From Ktedonobacter sp. SOSP1-85 (lineage in GTDB: Bacteria > Chloroflexota > Ktedonobacteria > Ktedonobacterales > Ktedonobacteraceae): DNA of 64,000 nt. Each line of letters begins with the position of its first letter. Positions within the stretch are counted from its first letter, which is position 1. The translations under genes were made by a program, and so were the position numbers. Under the pieces are notes generated by a model. The model was not told the DNA's origin and searched no databases. It saw nothing but the letters and a program-made list of their open reading frames with translations. Below are positions 27,733 through 37,530 of this stretch, piece by piece. The stretch covers positions 2,333,501 through 2,397,500 of the forward strand of contig NZ_BNJI01000001.1 in NCBI RefSeq assembly GCF_016587415.1, in the 5' to 3' direction.

Positions 27733-29888
27733 AGAAGTTGTTCGAGAGCCTCAGGCGTGGTGACGGGTGCCTGGCAGGCGAAATTCTGGCAGACATAGGC
27801 CGTGGCCTTCCCCTCTTGCATCGTGCGTTCGGCTAATAATGGAACGGCGTGTATGGCCTCCTCGTCATCGGGGCGTGCACAGGCCAGAACGCTATTAGGC
27901 AGGTAGCGCGTGTTCACTACGTTCAGTAGCGCCTGCGTATCCGCCGCCTCAGGACTCCCCAATAGGGCGATTTCGCGGGCCGTAGTGAGCGAGAAATCGA
28001 GCGCCCCCAGGGCCTGGCCAAAGAACTGCGGGTGCTGTACCATGACGTCCGCAAGCGACTGGAGATAGGCTTCAGCGCGCTCACGATAGGCGTCCTCGCC
28101 ACTGAGCGCCGCCAGGCGCAGGAGGACATCGGCGGCGACACTATTCCCGGAGGGCGTGGCATTATCCATAATGTCCTTGGGGCGCGTCACCAGCTCTTCG
28201 TGATCGCTCCCCGTGTCAAAGAAGCCTCCATTCTGCTCATCGGCAAAGAGCGCAAGCGCCTGGTCCATCAACGTCCGCGCCTCGACAAACCAGCGCGGAT
28301 CAAAGCTGGCCTGGTAGAGCGCGAGCAGGCCATCAGCCAGGAAGGCGTAGTCTTCGAGATAGCCTTTCAAGCGTGCACGCCCATCTTTATAGGTGCGTAG
28401 CAAGCGCCCATCCTGACGTAGCGAGCGCAGCAGAAAATTGGCATTATTGATCGCAATCTGCAAGTAGTCACCGCGTCCCAGGTGGCGTGCCGCCTCAGCA
28501 AAGCTACGCAGCATCAACCCGTTCCACGAGGTCAGAATCTTCTCATCGCGACCCGGTTTCACCCGTAGCTCACGGGCCTTGAAGAGCTGCTCACGTCCAG
28601 ACTTCACGATCTGCTCCACCTCGGCCACGCTCAGTGTCAGCTCTTTGGCTAATTGCTCCACCTCGACGTTGATATGGAGAATATTTTTGCCCTCAAAATT
28701 GCCACGGGCGCTGATGTCGTAGTAGCGCATGAAGATCGCGGCATCTGGGGCATTCAAGAGCGCCTCGACTTCAGCGGGCTGCCAGAGAAAGAACTTCCCT
28801 TCCACGCCTTCGCTGTCGGCGTCCTGAGTGGAATAGAAGCCGCCTTCTGGCGAGACCATCTCGCGCGCGACATAGTCCAACGTTTCTTCAACAATACGGC
28901 GATAGAAGGGCTTGCCCGTGACCAGGTAAGCCGCCAGGTAGGCGCGGCTCAGGAGGGCATTATCATAGAGCATCTTCTCAAAATGAGGTACCAGCCACTC
29001 CGCGTCGACCGAGTAGCGATGGAAACCACCCCCTAGTTGATCGTACATGCCGCCCTTTGCCATGTGCTCCAGCGAGCTCTCGACCATTCCCAACTCAGTC
29101 AGATTTCCAGGCAGCTGGCCTGGGCTCAGTTCCTGCTTGCTGCGATGCAGGTACACACGCAAGAGAAACTCCAAGGCCATCGAATGGGGGAACTTGGGGG
29201 CGCCACCAAAACCACCATGCTGGGCATCAAAATCATTGGCCAGGGCCTGGCTGGCCACCGCTAGCAGGTCGAGCTGAGGTAAGCCCTGCGTGGCATTCTC
29301 CCGGCGGCGTAGGGGCATGCCCTCACGCTGGCGTAAGAATTGCGCCAGTTCATCGGCCTGCTCCTCAATCTTCTCGCGCTCCTGGGCATAAAGCTGCGCC
29401 AGGCTAAGCAGAACCCGGCGAAAGCCAGGCATCACATGCTGCCCATAATGACGGTCATCTGGCGGGAAGTAGGTACCACCATAGAATGGGCGCCCATCGG
29501 GAGTCAGGAAGACGGTCATCGGCCAGCCGCCCTGCTGTGTCATAGCCTGGACCGCCTGCATATAGATGTTATCGATATCTGGACGCTCTTCTCGGTCGAC
29601 CTTGATTGAGACAAAATGCTGGTTCATTAGCGCCGCAATCGCGGGATTCTCAAAAGACTCGCGCTCCATGACGTGGCACCAGTGGCAGGCTGAATACCCC
29701 ACACTTAAGAGAATTGGCTTGTCCTCCTGGCGCGCCTTCTGCAAGGCCTCTTCCCCCCAGGGATACCAATCCACAGGATTGTGCGCGTGCTGCAAGAGAT
29801 ACGGACTGGTCTCATGGGCCAGGCGATTCGTATGCTGTGACTCTCTATGTTGCTGCTCGCCCTGCGGCGAACGCGGTGTTTCGCTCAT
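27729..29888 (-). CDS. YyaL/SSP411-type thioredoxin-fold protein (DUF255)
   Basis: 719 residues, the full family length. The N-terminal thioredoxin-like domain has [13 protein letters not shown], the CxxC in ACHWCHVM, and [11 protein letters not shown]. The C-terminal ~500 residues are the alpha/alpha-toroid, glycoside hydrolase-like part ([32 protein letters not shown]). The family is widespread; its enzymatic role is not settled. ATG 29888 follows GAGGAAAG. It is transcribed alone, divergent from the glycosylase gene across a long palindrome. Confidence 0.93.
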   Translation of the reverse strand: MSETPRSPQGEQQHRESQHTNRLAHETSPYLLQHAHNPVDWYPWGEEALQKARQEDKPILLSVGYSACHWCHVMERESFENPAIAALMNQHFVSIKVDREERPDIDNIYMQAVQAMTQQGGWPMTVFLTPDGRPFYGGTYFPPDDRHYGQHVMPGFRRVLLSLAQLYAQEREKIEEQADELAQFLRQREGMPLRRRENATQGLPQLDLLAVASQALANDFDAQHGGFGGAPKFPHSMALEFLLRVYLHRSKQELSPGQLPGNLTELGMVESSLEHMAKGGMYDQLGGGFHRYSVDAEWLVPHFEKMLYDNALLSRAYLAAYLVTGKPFYRRIVEETLDYVAREMVSPEGGFYSTQDADSEGVEGKFFLWQPAEVEALLNAPDAAIFMRYYDISARGNFEGKNILHINVEVEQLAKELTLSVAEVEQIVKSGREQLFKARELRVKPGRDEKILTSWNGLMLRSFAEAARHLGRGDYLQIAINNANFLLRSLRQDGRLLRTYKDGRARLKGYLEDYAFLADGLLALYQASFDPRWFVEARTLMDQALALFADEQNGGFFDTGSDHEELVTRPKDIMDNATPSGNSVAADVLLRLAALSGEDAYRERAEAYLQSLADVMVQHPQFFGQALGALDFSLTTAREIALLGSPEAADTQALLNVVNTRYLPNSVLACARPDDEEAIHAVPLLAERTMQEGKATAYVCQNFACQAPVTTPEALEQLL

Positions 29889-30018
29889 CTGCTCTTTCCT
29901 CTCTTCTGCTGCTAAACGAGGTTCATCCTACTTTTTACTGCTGTGCCTTCTTTGTGCCTCTCCTCATCCCGTTCATTGTACGACATTCGTCCTTATCTCA
30001 GCTCGCGAACTCGCCTTC

Positions 30019-30099
30019 GGGTAATGGATGTCTGGCAGCGGGCTGGCTTCACCAGCCCGCTGCCAGACATCCATTACCCCTGAGCGCCACAGGCGCGAA
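30019..30099. repeat. Palindrome with conserved anchor module, divergent region
   Basis: Perfect 28-bp arms at 30019-30046 and 30052-30079, 5-nt loop. The anchor in reverse orientation is at 30081-30099. It lies between the divergent yyaL-type gene and the glycosylase gene. Confidence 0.92.
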
Positions 30100-30183
30100 G
30101 AGGGGGGATGTGGTCAGAACTGATTTTCTGTCGTACAATGAACAGGTAGGAATATCGAGGTTCATGGGATGTAACAGGCTGCT

Positions 30184-30849
30184 ATGATCACACAAAAACC
30201 ATTTAGCGATCTCGTTCTTGAGGCAACAGCATATCTTACCCGCGTCGATCCTGTCCTGGCTCAAACTATTCAATGGGTTGGCCCCTGCACGCTCCAGCCT
30301 GATCCCAACGTTTTTGAGGCCCTGATCGATGCGATTATCTCCCAGCAGATCTCCGTTGCAGCCGCCAATACCTTCATGGCGCGCCTGCGTGCGCTGGTAC
30401 CTGGCGGACGTATCGAACGCGAAACCTTGATCACCCTCACCTATGAGGACCTGCGCCACGTGGGACTCTCGCATATCAAGATACGCTACATCCACAACTT
30501 GCTTGAGCATATCACCAATGGAAGCCTTGACCTCGACACCCTGGTGACACTGGACGATGAAGAGATTATCCGCCAGTTGTGCGCGGTCAAAGGGATTGGC
30601 AGGTGGACAGCCGAGATGGTGCTTATTTTCACCCTAGGAAGGCCTGACGTACTGCCGACTGACGACCTGGGCTTTGTCGAGGCGGTACGCCGCGTCTACG
30701 CGTTACCTGAACGCCCAAAACCACGTGATATGAGCGCGCGCGGTGAACTCTGGCGCCCCTACCGGACCTTCGCGACCTGGTATCTCTGGGCCTGGAAAGA
30801 GCGCCAGAACGGCAAATACCGACCGCGCACCCGTATCGTTTCGATTTGA
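30184..30849 (+). CDS. DNA-3-methyladenine glycosylase II (AlkA-like HhH-GPD)
   Basis: 221 residues. Base-excision glycosylase of the HhH-GPD superfamily that removes alkylated bases. Visible: ALIDAIISQQIS at the start of the fold, the helix-hairpin-helix VKGIGRWTAEMVL, and the catalytic aspartate region LPTDDLGF. It lacks the N-terminal domain of E. coli AlkA, like many short bacterial and yeast MAG-type forms. The gene starts 30 nt before the J-domain gene's leader and may be co-transcribed with it. Confidence 0.92.
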   Translation: MITQKPFSDLVLEATAYLTRVDPVLAQTIQWVGPCTLQPDPNVFEALIDAIISQQISVAAANTFMARLRALVPGGRIERETLITLTYEDLRHVGLSHIKIRYIHNLLEHITNGSLDLDTLVTLDDEEIIRQLCAVKGIGRWTAEMVLIFTLGRPDVLPTDDLGFVEAVRRVYALPERPKPRDMSARGELWRPYRTFATWYLWAWKERQNGKYRPRTRIVSI

Positions 30850-30878
30850 TAGATTGGTAGATAGTATAGAGATAGCGC

Positions 30879-32279
30879 ATGGATACACCTGAGAACTATT
30901 ACGCCACGCTCGGCGTACCACTCAACGCCGACAATGAGACCATCAAACATGCATACCGTCAGCTTGCTCGCCGCTATCATCCCGACCTGGCCGGGCCAGA
31001 GGCGGCGCTTCAGATGAAGCGCATTAACCGCGCCTATGCCGTCCTGAGTGATGAGGAGCAACGTCACAGCTATGATATCGTCATTGGGGGCGTCATTGAT
31101 TTGCGTAATGGCGCGGCACATCCACGCTCGCGCCCCCGACGCTTTGAACACCCTATCGAACCAGAGTTTGATGGACTCAATATCTTTAGCACCAGGGGAC
31201 CTTTTCATGCTGAGCTCTCGATTCGCAGCTCTATGGGCGTGGTCTCAGCTGTAAAGGGGAGACAAACCACGCACGGCTTACTCATCGCGGGTGGCTCCTT
31301 CGATGGCAAAGGAAGTATCTGGCAGGTCGTGCAGCAGGCGCTTCAGCCACAGATTATCCAGTTTGAGGCTGATCCAGCATTGACAATCGAGTCGCTGCGC
31401 GAACTCAGGTTTTCGGAGGCCGGATCACTGTTAGCGGGGTGGGGACGCCTCTCCCTGCATGTTTGGGATACCTTAAGTGGGCAACGCATCTGGAGTTCTT
31501 CCTTGCAACAGCGCGCCGTCTCAGCACCCTACTCTGTAGACACAACCCTACGGGTCGAACCGGATGGGAAACGCCTGGTGCATACAGCCCTTCCCCTACT
31601 TCCCAGCGATATCAAGGCCCCCCGCTCCTGGGGCGTTCGTGGTAGCGACATCGAGAGCCATCTTATGGGCGATGAGACCCCGCGTCCGCCAGTGGTCTGC
31701 CTGGAGGAGAACATCGAGCATCGCAGTTTCTGGGCCATCCGCCTGCGTGCTCTCTCCTATGACGCACGCCACCTGCTCACTCTCTCCTGCGCCCAGGTCA
31801 CAGGTAATCCCCAGCAAGTCGTAATAGCACGCCGCTGGGACCTTACTACACAGACACGCTTCAAAGGTATGCGGCCCCAGATTCTCAACTCGTTGGAACT
31901 CGGGCAATGCGAAGAATGCACACCACCCTATGCCGCCAGCCTGGATGCTCGTCTCGTTGCCTTTACCTATCAAGGGAAGCAATTACGAATCTGTGATACT
32001 GTGAGTGGGACCTATAGCGAGCTAGGGACAGGGGCCATGGGCAGTAGCGCCCGCGTGGCCTTCTCTCCCGATTGCCAGTTTGTCGCCGTCGCGCGCGAGG
32101 ACAGCGAAATCAATGAGGGTGTCGTTGATATCTGGTCCATCGTGACGGGACAACTCATACAAAAGTTGTATCATCCCTGGCAAATCAGCGCCCTCGATTA
32201 TACCGAACGCTACTTGCTGGTGGCATTAACTGATGGTACTCTTCATGTATGGAGCTGTGCGGATACCCCTGCGTTTTAA
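30879..32279 (+). CDS. J-domain protein fused to beta-propeller-like repeats
   Basis: 466 residues. Residues 6-68 are a J domain with the HPD motif (YHPDLAGPE) that stimulates DnaK ATPase. No G/F region or zinc finger is seen. The rest is beta-rich with WD40-like elements (LHVWDTLSGQRIW, VARRWDLTTQ, VDIWSIVTGQLI, LHVWSC). J-domain/propeller fusions are not a standard co-chaperone type; the propeller may deliver particular clients to DnaK. Only weak GA-rich sequence precedes ATG 30879. The gene begins 29 nt after the glycosylase stop. Confidence 0.82.
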   Translation: MDTPENYYATLGVPLNADNETIKHAYRQLARRYHPDLAGPEAALQMKRINRAYAVLSDEEQRHSYDIVIGGVIDLRNGAAHPRSRPRRFEHPIEPEFDGLNIFSTRGPFHAELSIRSSMGVVSAVKGRQTTHGLLIAGGSFDGKGSIWQVVQQALQPQIIQFEADPALTIESLRELRFSEAGSLLAGWGRLSLHVWDTLSGQRIWSSSLQQRAVSAPYSVDTTLRVEPDGKRLVHTALPLLPSDIKAPRSWGVRGSDIESHLMGDETPRPPVVCLEENIEHRSFWAIRLRALSYDARHLLTLSCAQVTGNPQQVVIARRWDLTTQTRFKGMRPQILNSLELGQCEECTPPYAASLDARLVAFTYQGKQLRICDTVSGTYSELGTGAMGSSARVAFSPDCQFVAVAREDSEINEGVVDIWSIVTGQLIQKLYHPWQISALDYTERYLLVALTDGTLHVWSCADTPAF

Positions 32280-32389
32280 CCAGGGAGGAAGCACCGCCTT
32301 TCCAAGTATGAAAGCGTTCTTGCAATCTATCGCGAACAAAAATAGGATAATGTGCCGCAGGGGCTTTTTGCACATGGGCGTAGTAGCAT

Positions 32390-32434
32390 AATATGCCCTA
32401 TCTTATCAATTATGTGATTAAGATAGGGCATATT
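32390..32434. terminator. AT-rich hairpin downstream of the J-domain gene
   Basis: 16-bp arms (AATATGCCCTATCTTA and its complement) around a 13-nt loop. It could terminate the J-domain transcript, although the stop is 110 nt away. Confidence 0.45.
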
Positions 32435-32721
32435 TACTTCGTGTGGTGGTAGTAAATGCCCCGAAATCTCGACCATTTTTGCCCTGAAACATGCACACTT
32501 GCCCCGAATCATGAACAGAGGCAGGAACATGTTTGGGCAAGCCGCTCCCGAGGGGGTCTTCCCTCGACACCTTGTAAATTCGTCTTCCCCAATGCCTGGT
32601 TAGCACGAACTGGGGTATAACAAGGCTTCATGCCCAATCGGGGCATACAAGGCGATGGCACGATTTGAGCACATCAGGATTTTGCCTGCAACAAACCTTG
32701 CCACGCCTTGTATGTAGTGAC

Positions 32722-33300
32722 ACTCCGCCGGGGCTAAAGCCGCCACGGCTTCTTCTGCCTCTCCTCTGTAGGCGAGAAGCTGAGAAATGGAGCGTGGCTC
32801 CGACTCGTTGCCCTCGTAATGGAGGAGGAAAAGCTGAGAGGACGCATCCATTCATGCGTGGTCTCTCTTGCGCGGTGCCATGCGCGTTGCCGCCCTCGCG
32901 CCTTTCGGGAAGGGAAGAACGGCCCACAACTCCCGTTTTCGGCTTCTTGGAGAGAAGCAACACCCGTCTCTTTCGAGACTCAATCCTGGGGAACATACCC
33001 AACCAGGCTGGAGGCTTTTCCTACGCTATTCTTCTCAAGACGCGACACTTCCTAAAGTCGTGGAGTGGCTACCCGTGCCTTCGCGCGTCGAAAATAGCTG
33101 ATACATTGGGAAACGCGGTAACGTTTTTACCCACAACCCTTCGTTGCGGAACCCATACGTTATTCAATTCTCAAGGTACTACTCATCTCTTCTTGCTGCG
33201 GAGGAAAAAACCGGAAATACAGGGGCTAAAGCCTAAACACACCTTACCACGGGGGATGAATCCCCGTGGCTTGCGGCGGGCTAAAGCCCTTCATTGTCAA
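32722..33300 (+). mobile_element. Possible decayed IS200/IS605-type remnant
   Basis: No gene is convincing in 32280-33314. The stretch carries repeated GGGCTAAAGCC motifs (32731, about 33222, 33278) and a CCACGGGG-ATGAAT-CCCCGTGG-like hairpin at 33247-33269, and ends in CATTGTCAA. This layout resembles the hairpin ends of IS1341/TnpB elements. The assignment is by resemblance only. Confidence 0.35.
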
Positions 33301-33314
33301 ATGCCACGAGGTGG

Positions 33315-34874
33315 TTACGCGGCCCAGACGACGATCTGGTTGCTGCTAGCCGAAGACTCGCTAGTGGCTATAGAGCGGCCATCGGGTGACCAGGAGGCTG
33401 AGAAGATCATCTGGTTCTGGCTGGTATAGAGCCCAACCTGCGCTCCTGTGTCCGCGTCGAGAATGGTCACTTTGCTGGTTTTTGTCTGGGAGAATGGATT
33501 AGCGAAAGGCGAGGTGTACGCCGCCAGTTCCTTCCCATCAGGCGACCAGGCGAAGGCCGAAAGCCCTTTATAGGTCTTGAGTAGCTTTTGTGCGTTTACA
33601 TCCCAGAGCTCCACCGAGGTAAACGTACTTCGCGCCAGGTTATGGGTACCAGGCTGCCACGCAATGGTCATGGCTTGGGCATTGCCCAGCACAAAAACAA
33701 CTTGTTGCGTAGCAACGCTCCAAACCACAATTTTTGAGTCATTCGAGTAGGACACGGCCAGGTACTTCCCATCGCTGGAAAAGGCCAGCGCAAGCCCGAT
33801 GGGCGCCGCCTGCGCGCTGAAAGTGGTTTTTACCGCGCCGGTCAGCGGATCTAGCAACACTACTTTCCCCGAGGTGATATTGGATACATCGACCGCCAGA
33901 GACGCGCCATCCGGGCTCCAGGCCACGGAATAAAAGCCAAACCCGCCACCAAGCGGGGCGGCACTGGAAAGTAGGGACTGACGCGCGCCAGAGACATTGA
34001 AGGCCGTCGGCGCCTGGTACTTGATGGTTTTGACAACCGCACCGGTCTGGCTGTCGACAATCACAATGGTCTGCAGATTGTCCAGCGCCAGGTACTTCCC
34101 CGTCGGTGACCACAACACTTCACCGAGATCCGCCACATCTAGAGGAATCGTCATGAGATTCTTTCCGCTTGCGGCGTCCCAAATGTACAGCAGCGTCTTG
34201 GCGGTTTTCGGATCTATAGCCGGCGCGGCCATGCGCATGCCATCTGGCGACCACGCGGCTGAGCCGAAATTGGTCCCCGCCGGGGATTTTCGCGTAGAGA
34301 GTATCGTGCCAGCGGGCACTGGCGTAGGCGTGGGCGCGCTGATCGCGGTCGCCTTTGCTCCGCCAATACCCTGGCTGCCCTGCTGGCCGTGATTGAGGGT
34401 CAGCACCACAGCCAGCGTGCTCACCAGCAGTCCTGCCACCAGGACAGCAGCCAGCACACCAAGGCCGCGGGACAACCTTCTGCCCGTGGACTCCTCGGCT
34501 GAACGGGGAGATTGCATCTTACGAGTCCTTTCTTGAGAAAAACGTAGCATAGGAGCGGAATCCATCGGGCTCCGCGCCTGATTGACATCATATTTAGCGA
34601 ACTGGTGAGCCGCGATGCGCCGCCTGGCGCGCGCGAGGAAGGCCCGGTTTTGCTCGTAATCAGCCTGGTAAAAGGCTTGGAGCTCCTTGACCAGACGCGC
34701 CGATGCCTCCTGCCCATCCTCGTTCGCCGGGAAATCTCTGACGCGGCGTGTTTCCGCTTGAGCAGGCGCTCCGCCCGGTTCCAGGCGCGCTGGTTCGCCT
34801 GGCTGGCGCGAGGAAAACTGCTCAACCTGCTCATCCACGCTCTCGGGTGTGAAAAAATCGCGATTTTGTGTCAT
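33315..34874 (-). CDS. Membrane-anchored WD40-like propeller protein paired with ECF sigma factor
   Basis: 519 residues. An N-terminal cytoplasmic part of ~135 residues, rich in Arg/Glu/Gln, precedes one membrane helix (GLGVLAAVLVAGLLVSTLAVVL). A Pro/Thr linker and then ~330 residues of propeller repeats follow, with recurrent WSPDGxxLA-type strands (SAAWSPDGMRMA, VAWSPDGASLA, FAWSPDGKELA, ASWSPDGRSIA). The ATG overlaps the sigma factor stop (ATGA), so the two are translationally coupled. The topology of short inside domain, one helix and outside sensor is that of a transmembrane anti-sigma factor. I infer that role; no known anti-sigma zinc motif is seen. Confidence 0.8.
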   Translation of the reverse strand: MTQNRDFFTPESVDEQVEQFSSRQPGEPARLEPGGAPAQAETRRVRDFPANEDGQEASARLVKELQAFYQADYEQNRAFLARARRRIAAHQFAKYDVNQARSPMDSAPMLRFSQERTRKMQSPRSAEESTGRRLSRGLGVLAAVLVAGLLVSTLAVVLTLNHGQQGSQGIGGAKATAISAPTPTPVPAGTILSTRKSPAGTNFGSAAWSPDGMRMAAPAIDPKTAKTLLYIWDAASGKNLMTIPLDVADLGEVLWSPTGKYLALDNLQTIVIVDSQTGAVVKTIKYQAPTAFNVSGARQSLLSSAAPLGGGFGFYSVAWSPDGASLAVDVSNITSGKVVLLDPLTGAVKTTFSAQAAPIGLALAFSSDGKYLAVSYSNDSKIVVWSVATQQVVFVLGNAQAMTIAWQPGTHNLARSTFTSVELWDVNAQKLLKTYKGLSAFAWSPDGKELAAYTSPFANPFSQTKTSKVTILDADTGAQVGLYTSQNQMIFSASWSPDGRSIATSESSASSNQIVVWAA

Positions 34875-35416
34875 AAATGCGCCTCTTCCTGCTCCTTTTC
34901 GTAGAGCGTGCGCAAGAAATTGAGCGCGCGAGCCATGAGCGAACGCACGCTCCCCTCGCGTTTGCCCATCAACGTCGCAATCTCCGAACTGCGCAGGCCA
35001 TGGGCAAAACGTAGCTGGATAGCCCTCCGCTGGCCAGGAGAAAGCCGATCCAGGTAGGTCTGTAAAAGCGCGGACGCCTCTCGCTGCAGCATAATCAGCT
35101 CGGGAGAGCGTTCCTTATCGTCGATATAGTCAGCCACCAGGCTCAGATCCAGCCCGCGCCTGACCTGTGAGCGGCGATAAGCGTCCACCGCCTTGTTCCG
35201 TGTTACCCGCCAGAGCCAGGATACCTGCTCTTTTTCGCTCATCCGGACAAACCTCTCCGTCTCAAGCGCGGCCACGAAGACTTCCACTAGCACATCCTCC
35301 GCGGCCTCGTGCGAGCCGGTCTGTTGACTCAAATAAGCAAAAAGCGCCGGACCATGTTGCTCATAGAGATGGCCCACCGGCGAGCCATCCGCAGCGACTT
35401 TATGTGAGAGTTCCAT
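34871..35416 (-). CDS. ECF-type RNA polymerase sigma factor
   Basis: 181 residues. Region 2 (LYEQHGPALFAYLSQQTGSHEAAEDVLVEVF and the WLWRVTRNKAVDAYRR segment) and region 4 (LSPGQRRAIQLRFAHGLRSSEIATLMGKREGSVRSLMARAL) are both clear. It lies first in a two-gene operon with the membrane propeller protein, coupled by an ATGA overlap. It probably responds to an envelope signal sensed by that partner. The ATG at 35416 follows GAGAGGAAAAG at acceptable spacing. Confidence 0.93.
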   Translation of the reverse strand: MELSHKVAADGSPVGHLYEQHGPALFAYLSQQTGSHEAAEDVLVEVFVAALETERFVRMSEKEQVSWLWRVTRNKAVDAYRRSQVRRGLDLSLVADYIDDKERSPELIMLQREASALLQTYLDRLSPGQRRAIQLRFAHGLRSSEIATLMGKREGSVRSLMARALNFLRTLYEKEQEEAHL

Positions 35417-35534
35417 GCTTTTCCTCTCAGTGTTTTTGAGATCTCACCTTTCCATCGCACGAAGATAGAAAAACGTTGCATCCCTCCCCATCCGTCTTTT
35501 TCTTCTGCCAAAAAGAGGAGGCCTCCAAGAAACG

Positions 35535-36204
35535 GTTGTACTTGCTTGTCTCCCTTTCCATTGACGTCCCTGAGCCAAGAGCCGAACACCTTCAAGAGGT
35601 AGTCGGTGTGGATGTGGGCATTCGTTACCTGGCCGTTACTTGCACCTCCACAGGCAAAGCGAGCCTTTATCCAGGCAAACGAGTTCGACACCAAGCCAAC
35701 CATTACGCACGCTTACGCAAGCGCTTGCAGCAAAAAGGCACTCGTGGCGCGAAACGTCGCCTCAGACGTATCGAGCAACGAGAGAGACGGTTGAAATTGC
35801 AAGCCAATCGCGTCTACTCGCAGTGGTCCTTTGCCCAGTTGCATGCGCTCATCAGCTACAAGGCTGCGCTTGTCGGGTCGCTCGCCATCAAAGTGAATGC
35901 CGACTACACCTTAAAGGCGTGTCCGATGTGTGGGCATATGTCCGAGAAGAACCGCCCGCACAAAGGGTTGCTGTTTGTGTGCCAGCAGTGTCATTACTGC
36001 CTGCACGCCGATCTGGTTGGCGCGAGGAATATCACCATGAGAACGCTCCTGGTCCGGCACGACTGGATCAGGACGGGATGCTTGTCAATCATCCCTGATG
36101 CCTCGGGCCGTGAAGCCAAAGCAGCGCGCCTGCGAAGGTACGCTGAGGTGCGGTGGAGTCCAGAGGTAACAACAACCCTCCGGTCTGAGACCGGAGGTCA
36201 TTGA
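35535..36204 (+). pseudogene. Truncated TnpB (IS200/IS605 RNA-guided nuclease) remnant
   Basis: Homology begins mid-protein (RLYLLVSLSIDVP, then VVGVDVGIRYLAV with the first RuvC aspartate). It continues to the zinc finger CPMCGH...CQQC and the third RuvC aspartate region LHADLVGARNI. The N-terminal third is missing. The stretch between LQANRVYSQWSF and ISYKAALVG also lacks the segment with the catalytic glutamate, indicating an internal deletion. The right end carries a hairpin (CCTCCGGTCTGAGACCGGAGG-like, 36176-36198) followed by TCATTGAC, like IS605 ends. No TnpA is near. It is presumed inactive. Confidence 0.8.
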
Positions 36205-36325
36205 CGTATGGAATCAATAGCCCTTTTAGTCAAAACGTTGCTATCCTTTGCATCATCCGTTTTTATAAGAAGGTCATTCTAAATATATTTACCCGTCATT
36301 AAGAGGAGAAGCGAGGCATTATCTT

Positions 36326-37066
36326 ATGCGTCTTTCGGTGATTGTACCAGTTTATAACGAAGAGAAAACTGTATTGACCATGCTCACCAAACTGTCTGAA
36401 GTAGATCTCGACATGGAGGTTGTGGTGGTAGACGACTCGTCAACCGACCGCACCTGGGAGATCCTTCAAGAGATGCGCCAACAAGCCCCATTCAATACCT
36501 ACCATTATGTGCGCCATGAGCATAATCAGGGGAAAGGCGTCGGTCTACGCACGGGCTTTGCCCTGGTTACCGGTGATATGGTCACCATCCAGGACGCAGA
36601 CATGGAATATGATCCTCAGGATCTGCCAGCACTCGTCCGTAAATGGGAAGAGGGAAAGGCCCAGGGCTTAAACCACATCGCGGTCTATGGTTATCGCAAC
36701 CTCGCGGAACAGAAGTTTACCACGCGCTGGGGAAATCGCTTCCTGACCACAATGACCAACATCCTTTTTGGCAGTCGCATTCACGATATGGAGACCTGCT
36801 ACAAAATGCTTCCATGCGAGGTTGCCAAAGCACTGCCGATGGAAGGTCGTCGCTTCGAAATCGAGCCCGAAATTACCTCCTGCCTCCTCCAGGCTGGCTA
36901 CACCATCCTTGAGGTACCGATCAGTTACTACCCGCGCCAGGACAAAAAACTTGCCCCCTGGAAAGATGGTTGGCCAGCTCTGGCCATGCTGCTGCGCCGC
37001 CGCTTTGGCAAGCCCTTCCAGGTTCCCGTTGTGGCTGCGCGTGAAGAGACAGTAGCCGCAAAATAA
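36326..37066 (+). CDS. Family 2 glycosyltransferase (DPM synthase-like)
   Basis: 246 residues. It opens with SVIVPVYNEEKTV, then VVVVDDSSTDRT and the DxD-type TIQDADMEYDP, and continues with the DPMS-like TRWGNRFLTTMTNILFGSRIHDMETCYKM block. Such enzymes transfer a sugar from a nucleotide donor to a polyprenyl phosphate or glycan acceptor at the cytoplasmic face. No C-terminal membrane helices are present. A GAGGAG motif lies upstream of ATG 36326, and a terminator follows. Confidence 0.92.
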   Translation: MRLSVIVPVYNEEKTVLTMLTKLSEVDLDMEVVVVDDSSTDRTWEILQEMRQQAPFNTYHYVRHEHNQGKGVGLRTGFALVTGDMVTIQDADMEYDPQDLPALVRKWEEGKAQGLNHIAVYGYRNLAEQKFTTRWGNRFLTTMTNILFGSRIHDMETCYKMLPCEVAKALPMEGRRFEIEPEITSCLLQAGYTILEVPISYYPRQDKKLAPWKDGWPALAMLLRRRFGKPFQVPVVAAREETVAAK

Positions 37067-37083
37067 AAATGAAGGCTAAAAAG

Positions 37084-37116
37084 AAGAGGCCTGTGGCGCA
37101 TGTCCACAGGCCTCTT
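37084..37116 (+). terminator. Rho-independent terminator after the GT2 gene
   Basis: AAGAGGCCTGTGG pairs with CCACAGGCCTCTT, followed by TGCTCTT. Confidence 0.8.
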
Positions 37117-37255
37117 TGCTCTTATCCAGGCAGCAAACTCACATATATAGTTTCTCCGATGTCCTCACAAAAGGTTGACAAACGCGACGCTCTCGGCCAA
37201 TAATCCAACACAGATACTATTTTCGGGGCAAAAACTGCCCAAAGGAGCAGACACT

Positions 37256-37513
37256 ATGATTCGTGCAGGCATCTTAGTGGTCAAAGAAACAGGACAAAAA
37301 ACCACCATTCAGGGTGAAGAGCATCGTTATGTACGCTGCGTACTGGCAGATGATACCAATCCAGAGCGCCGCTTTGAATGCCGCGTGCTCGATGTCGATG
37401 ATGTGGGCGTCAATATAGGCGAGCCAATTCAACTCCAGGTCCAAAAAGTTGTTACCGACAGGCGAAGTGGCGTCGTACGCTTCGATTGCACGCTTCTTCC
37501 GCCAGGCGACTAA
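37256..37513 (+). CDS. Small beta-rich protein of unknown function
   Basis: 85 residues, family not recognised. No signal peptide, cysteines limited to three, with mixed strand pattern (RAGILVVKET, RYVRCVLADD, RFECRVLDVDDVGVNIGEPIQLQVQKV). It resembles small OB-like or single-stranded DNA-binding folds in outline, but I see no diagnostic motif. ATG 37256 follows AAGGAG by 8 nt; the longer frame upstream lacks support. The zinc-ribbon membrane protein starts 18 nt after the stop, so the pair are probably co-transcribed. Confidence 0.7.
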   Translation: MIRAGILVVKETGQKTTIQGEEHRYVRCVLADDTNPERRFECRVLDVDDVGVNIGEPIQLQVQKVVTDRRSGVVRFDCTLLPPGD

Positions 37514-37530
37514 ACCAAGGAAAAAACTCT

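Noticed and set aside
32665..33429. 254-residue plus-strand frame in the repeat-rich gap
   Set aside because: It contains hairpins and low-complexity segments, overlaps the end of the propeller gene, and resembles no family.
35476..35534. First 20 residues of the TnpB frame as real N-terminus
   Set aside because: They do not match TnpB, and homology begins near 35535.
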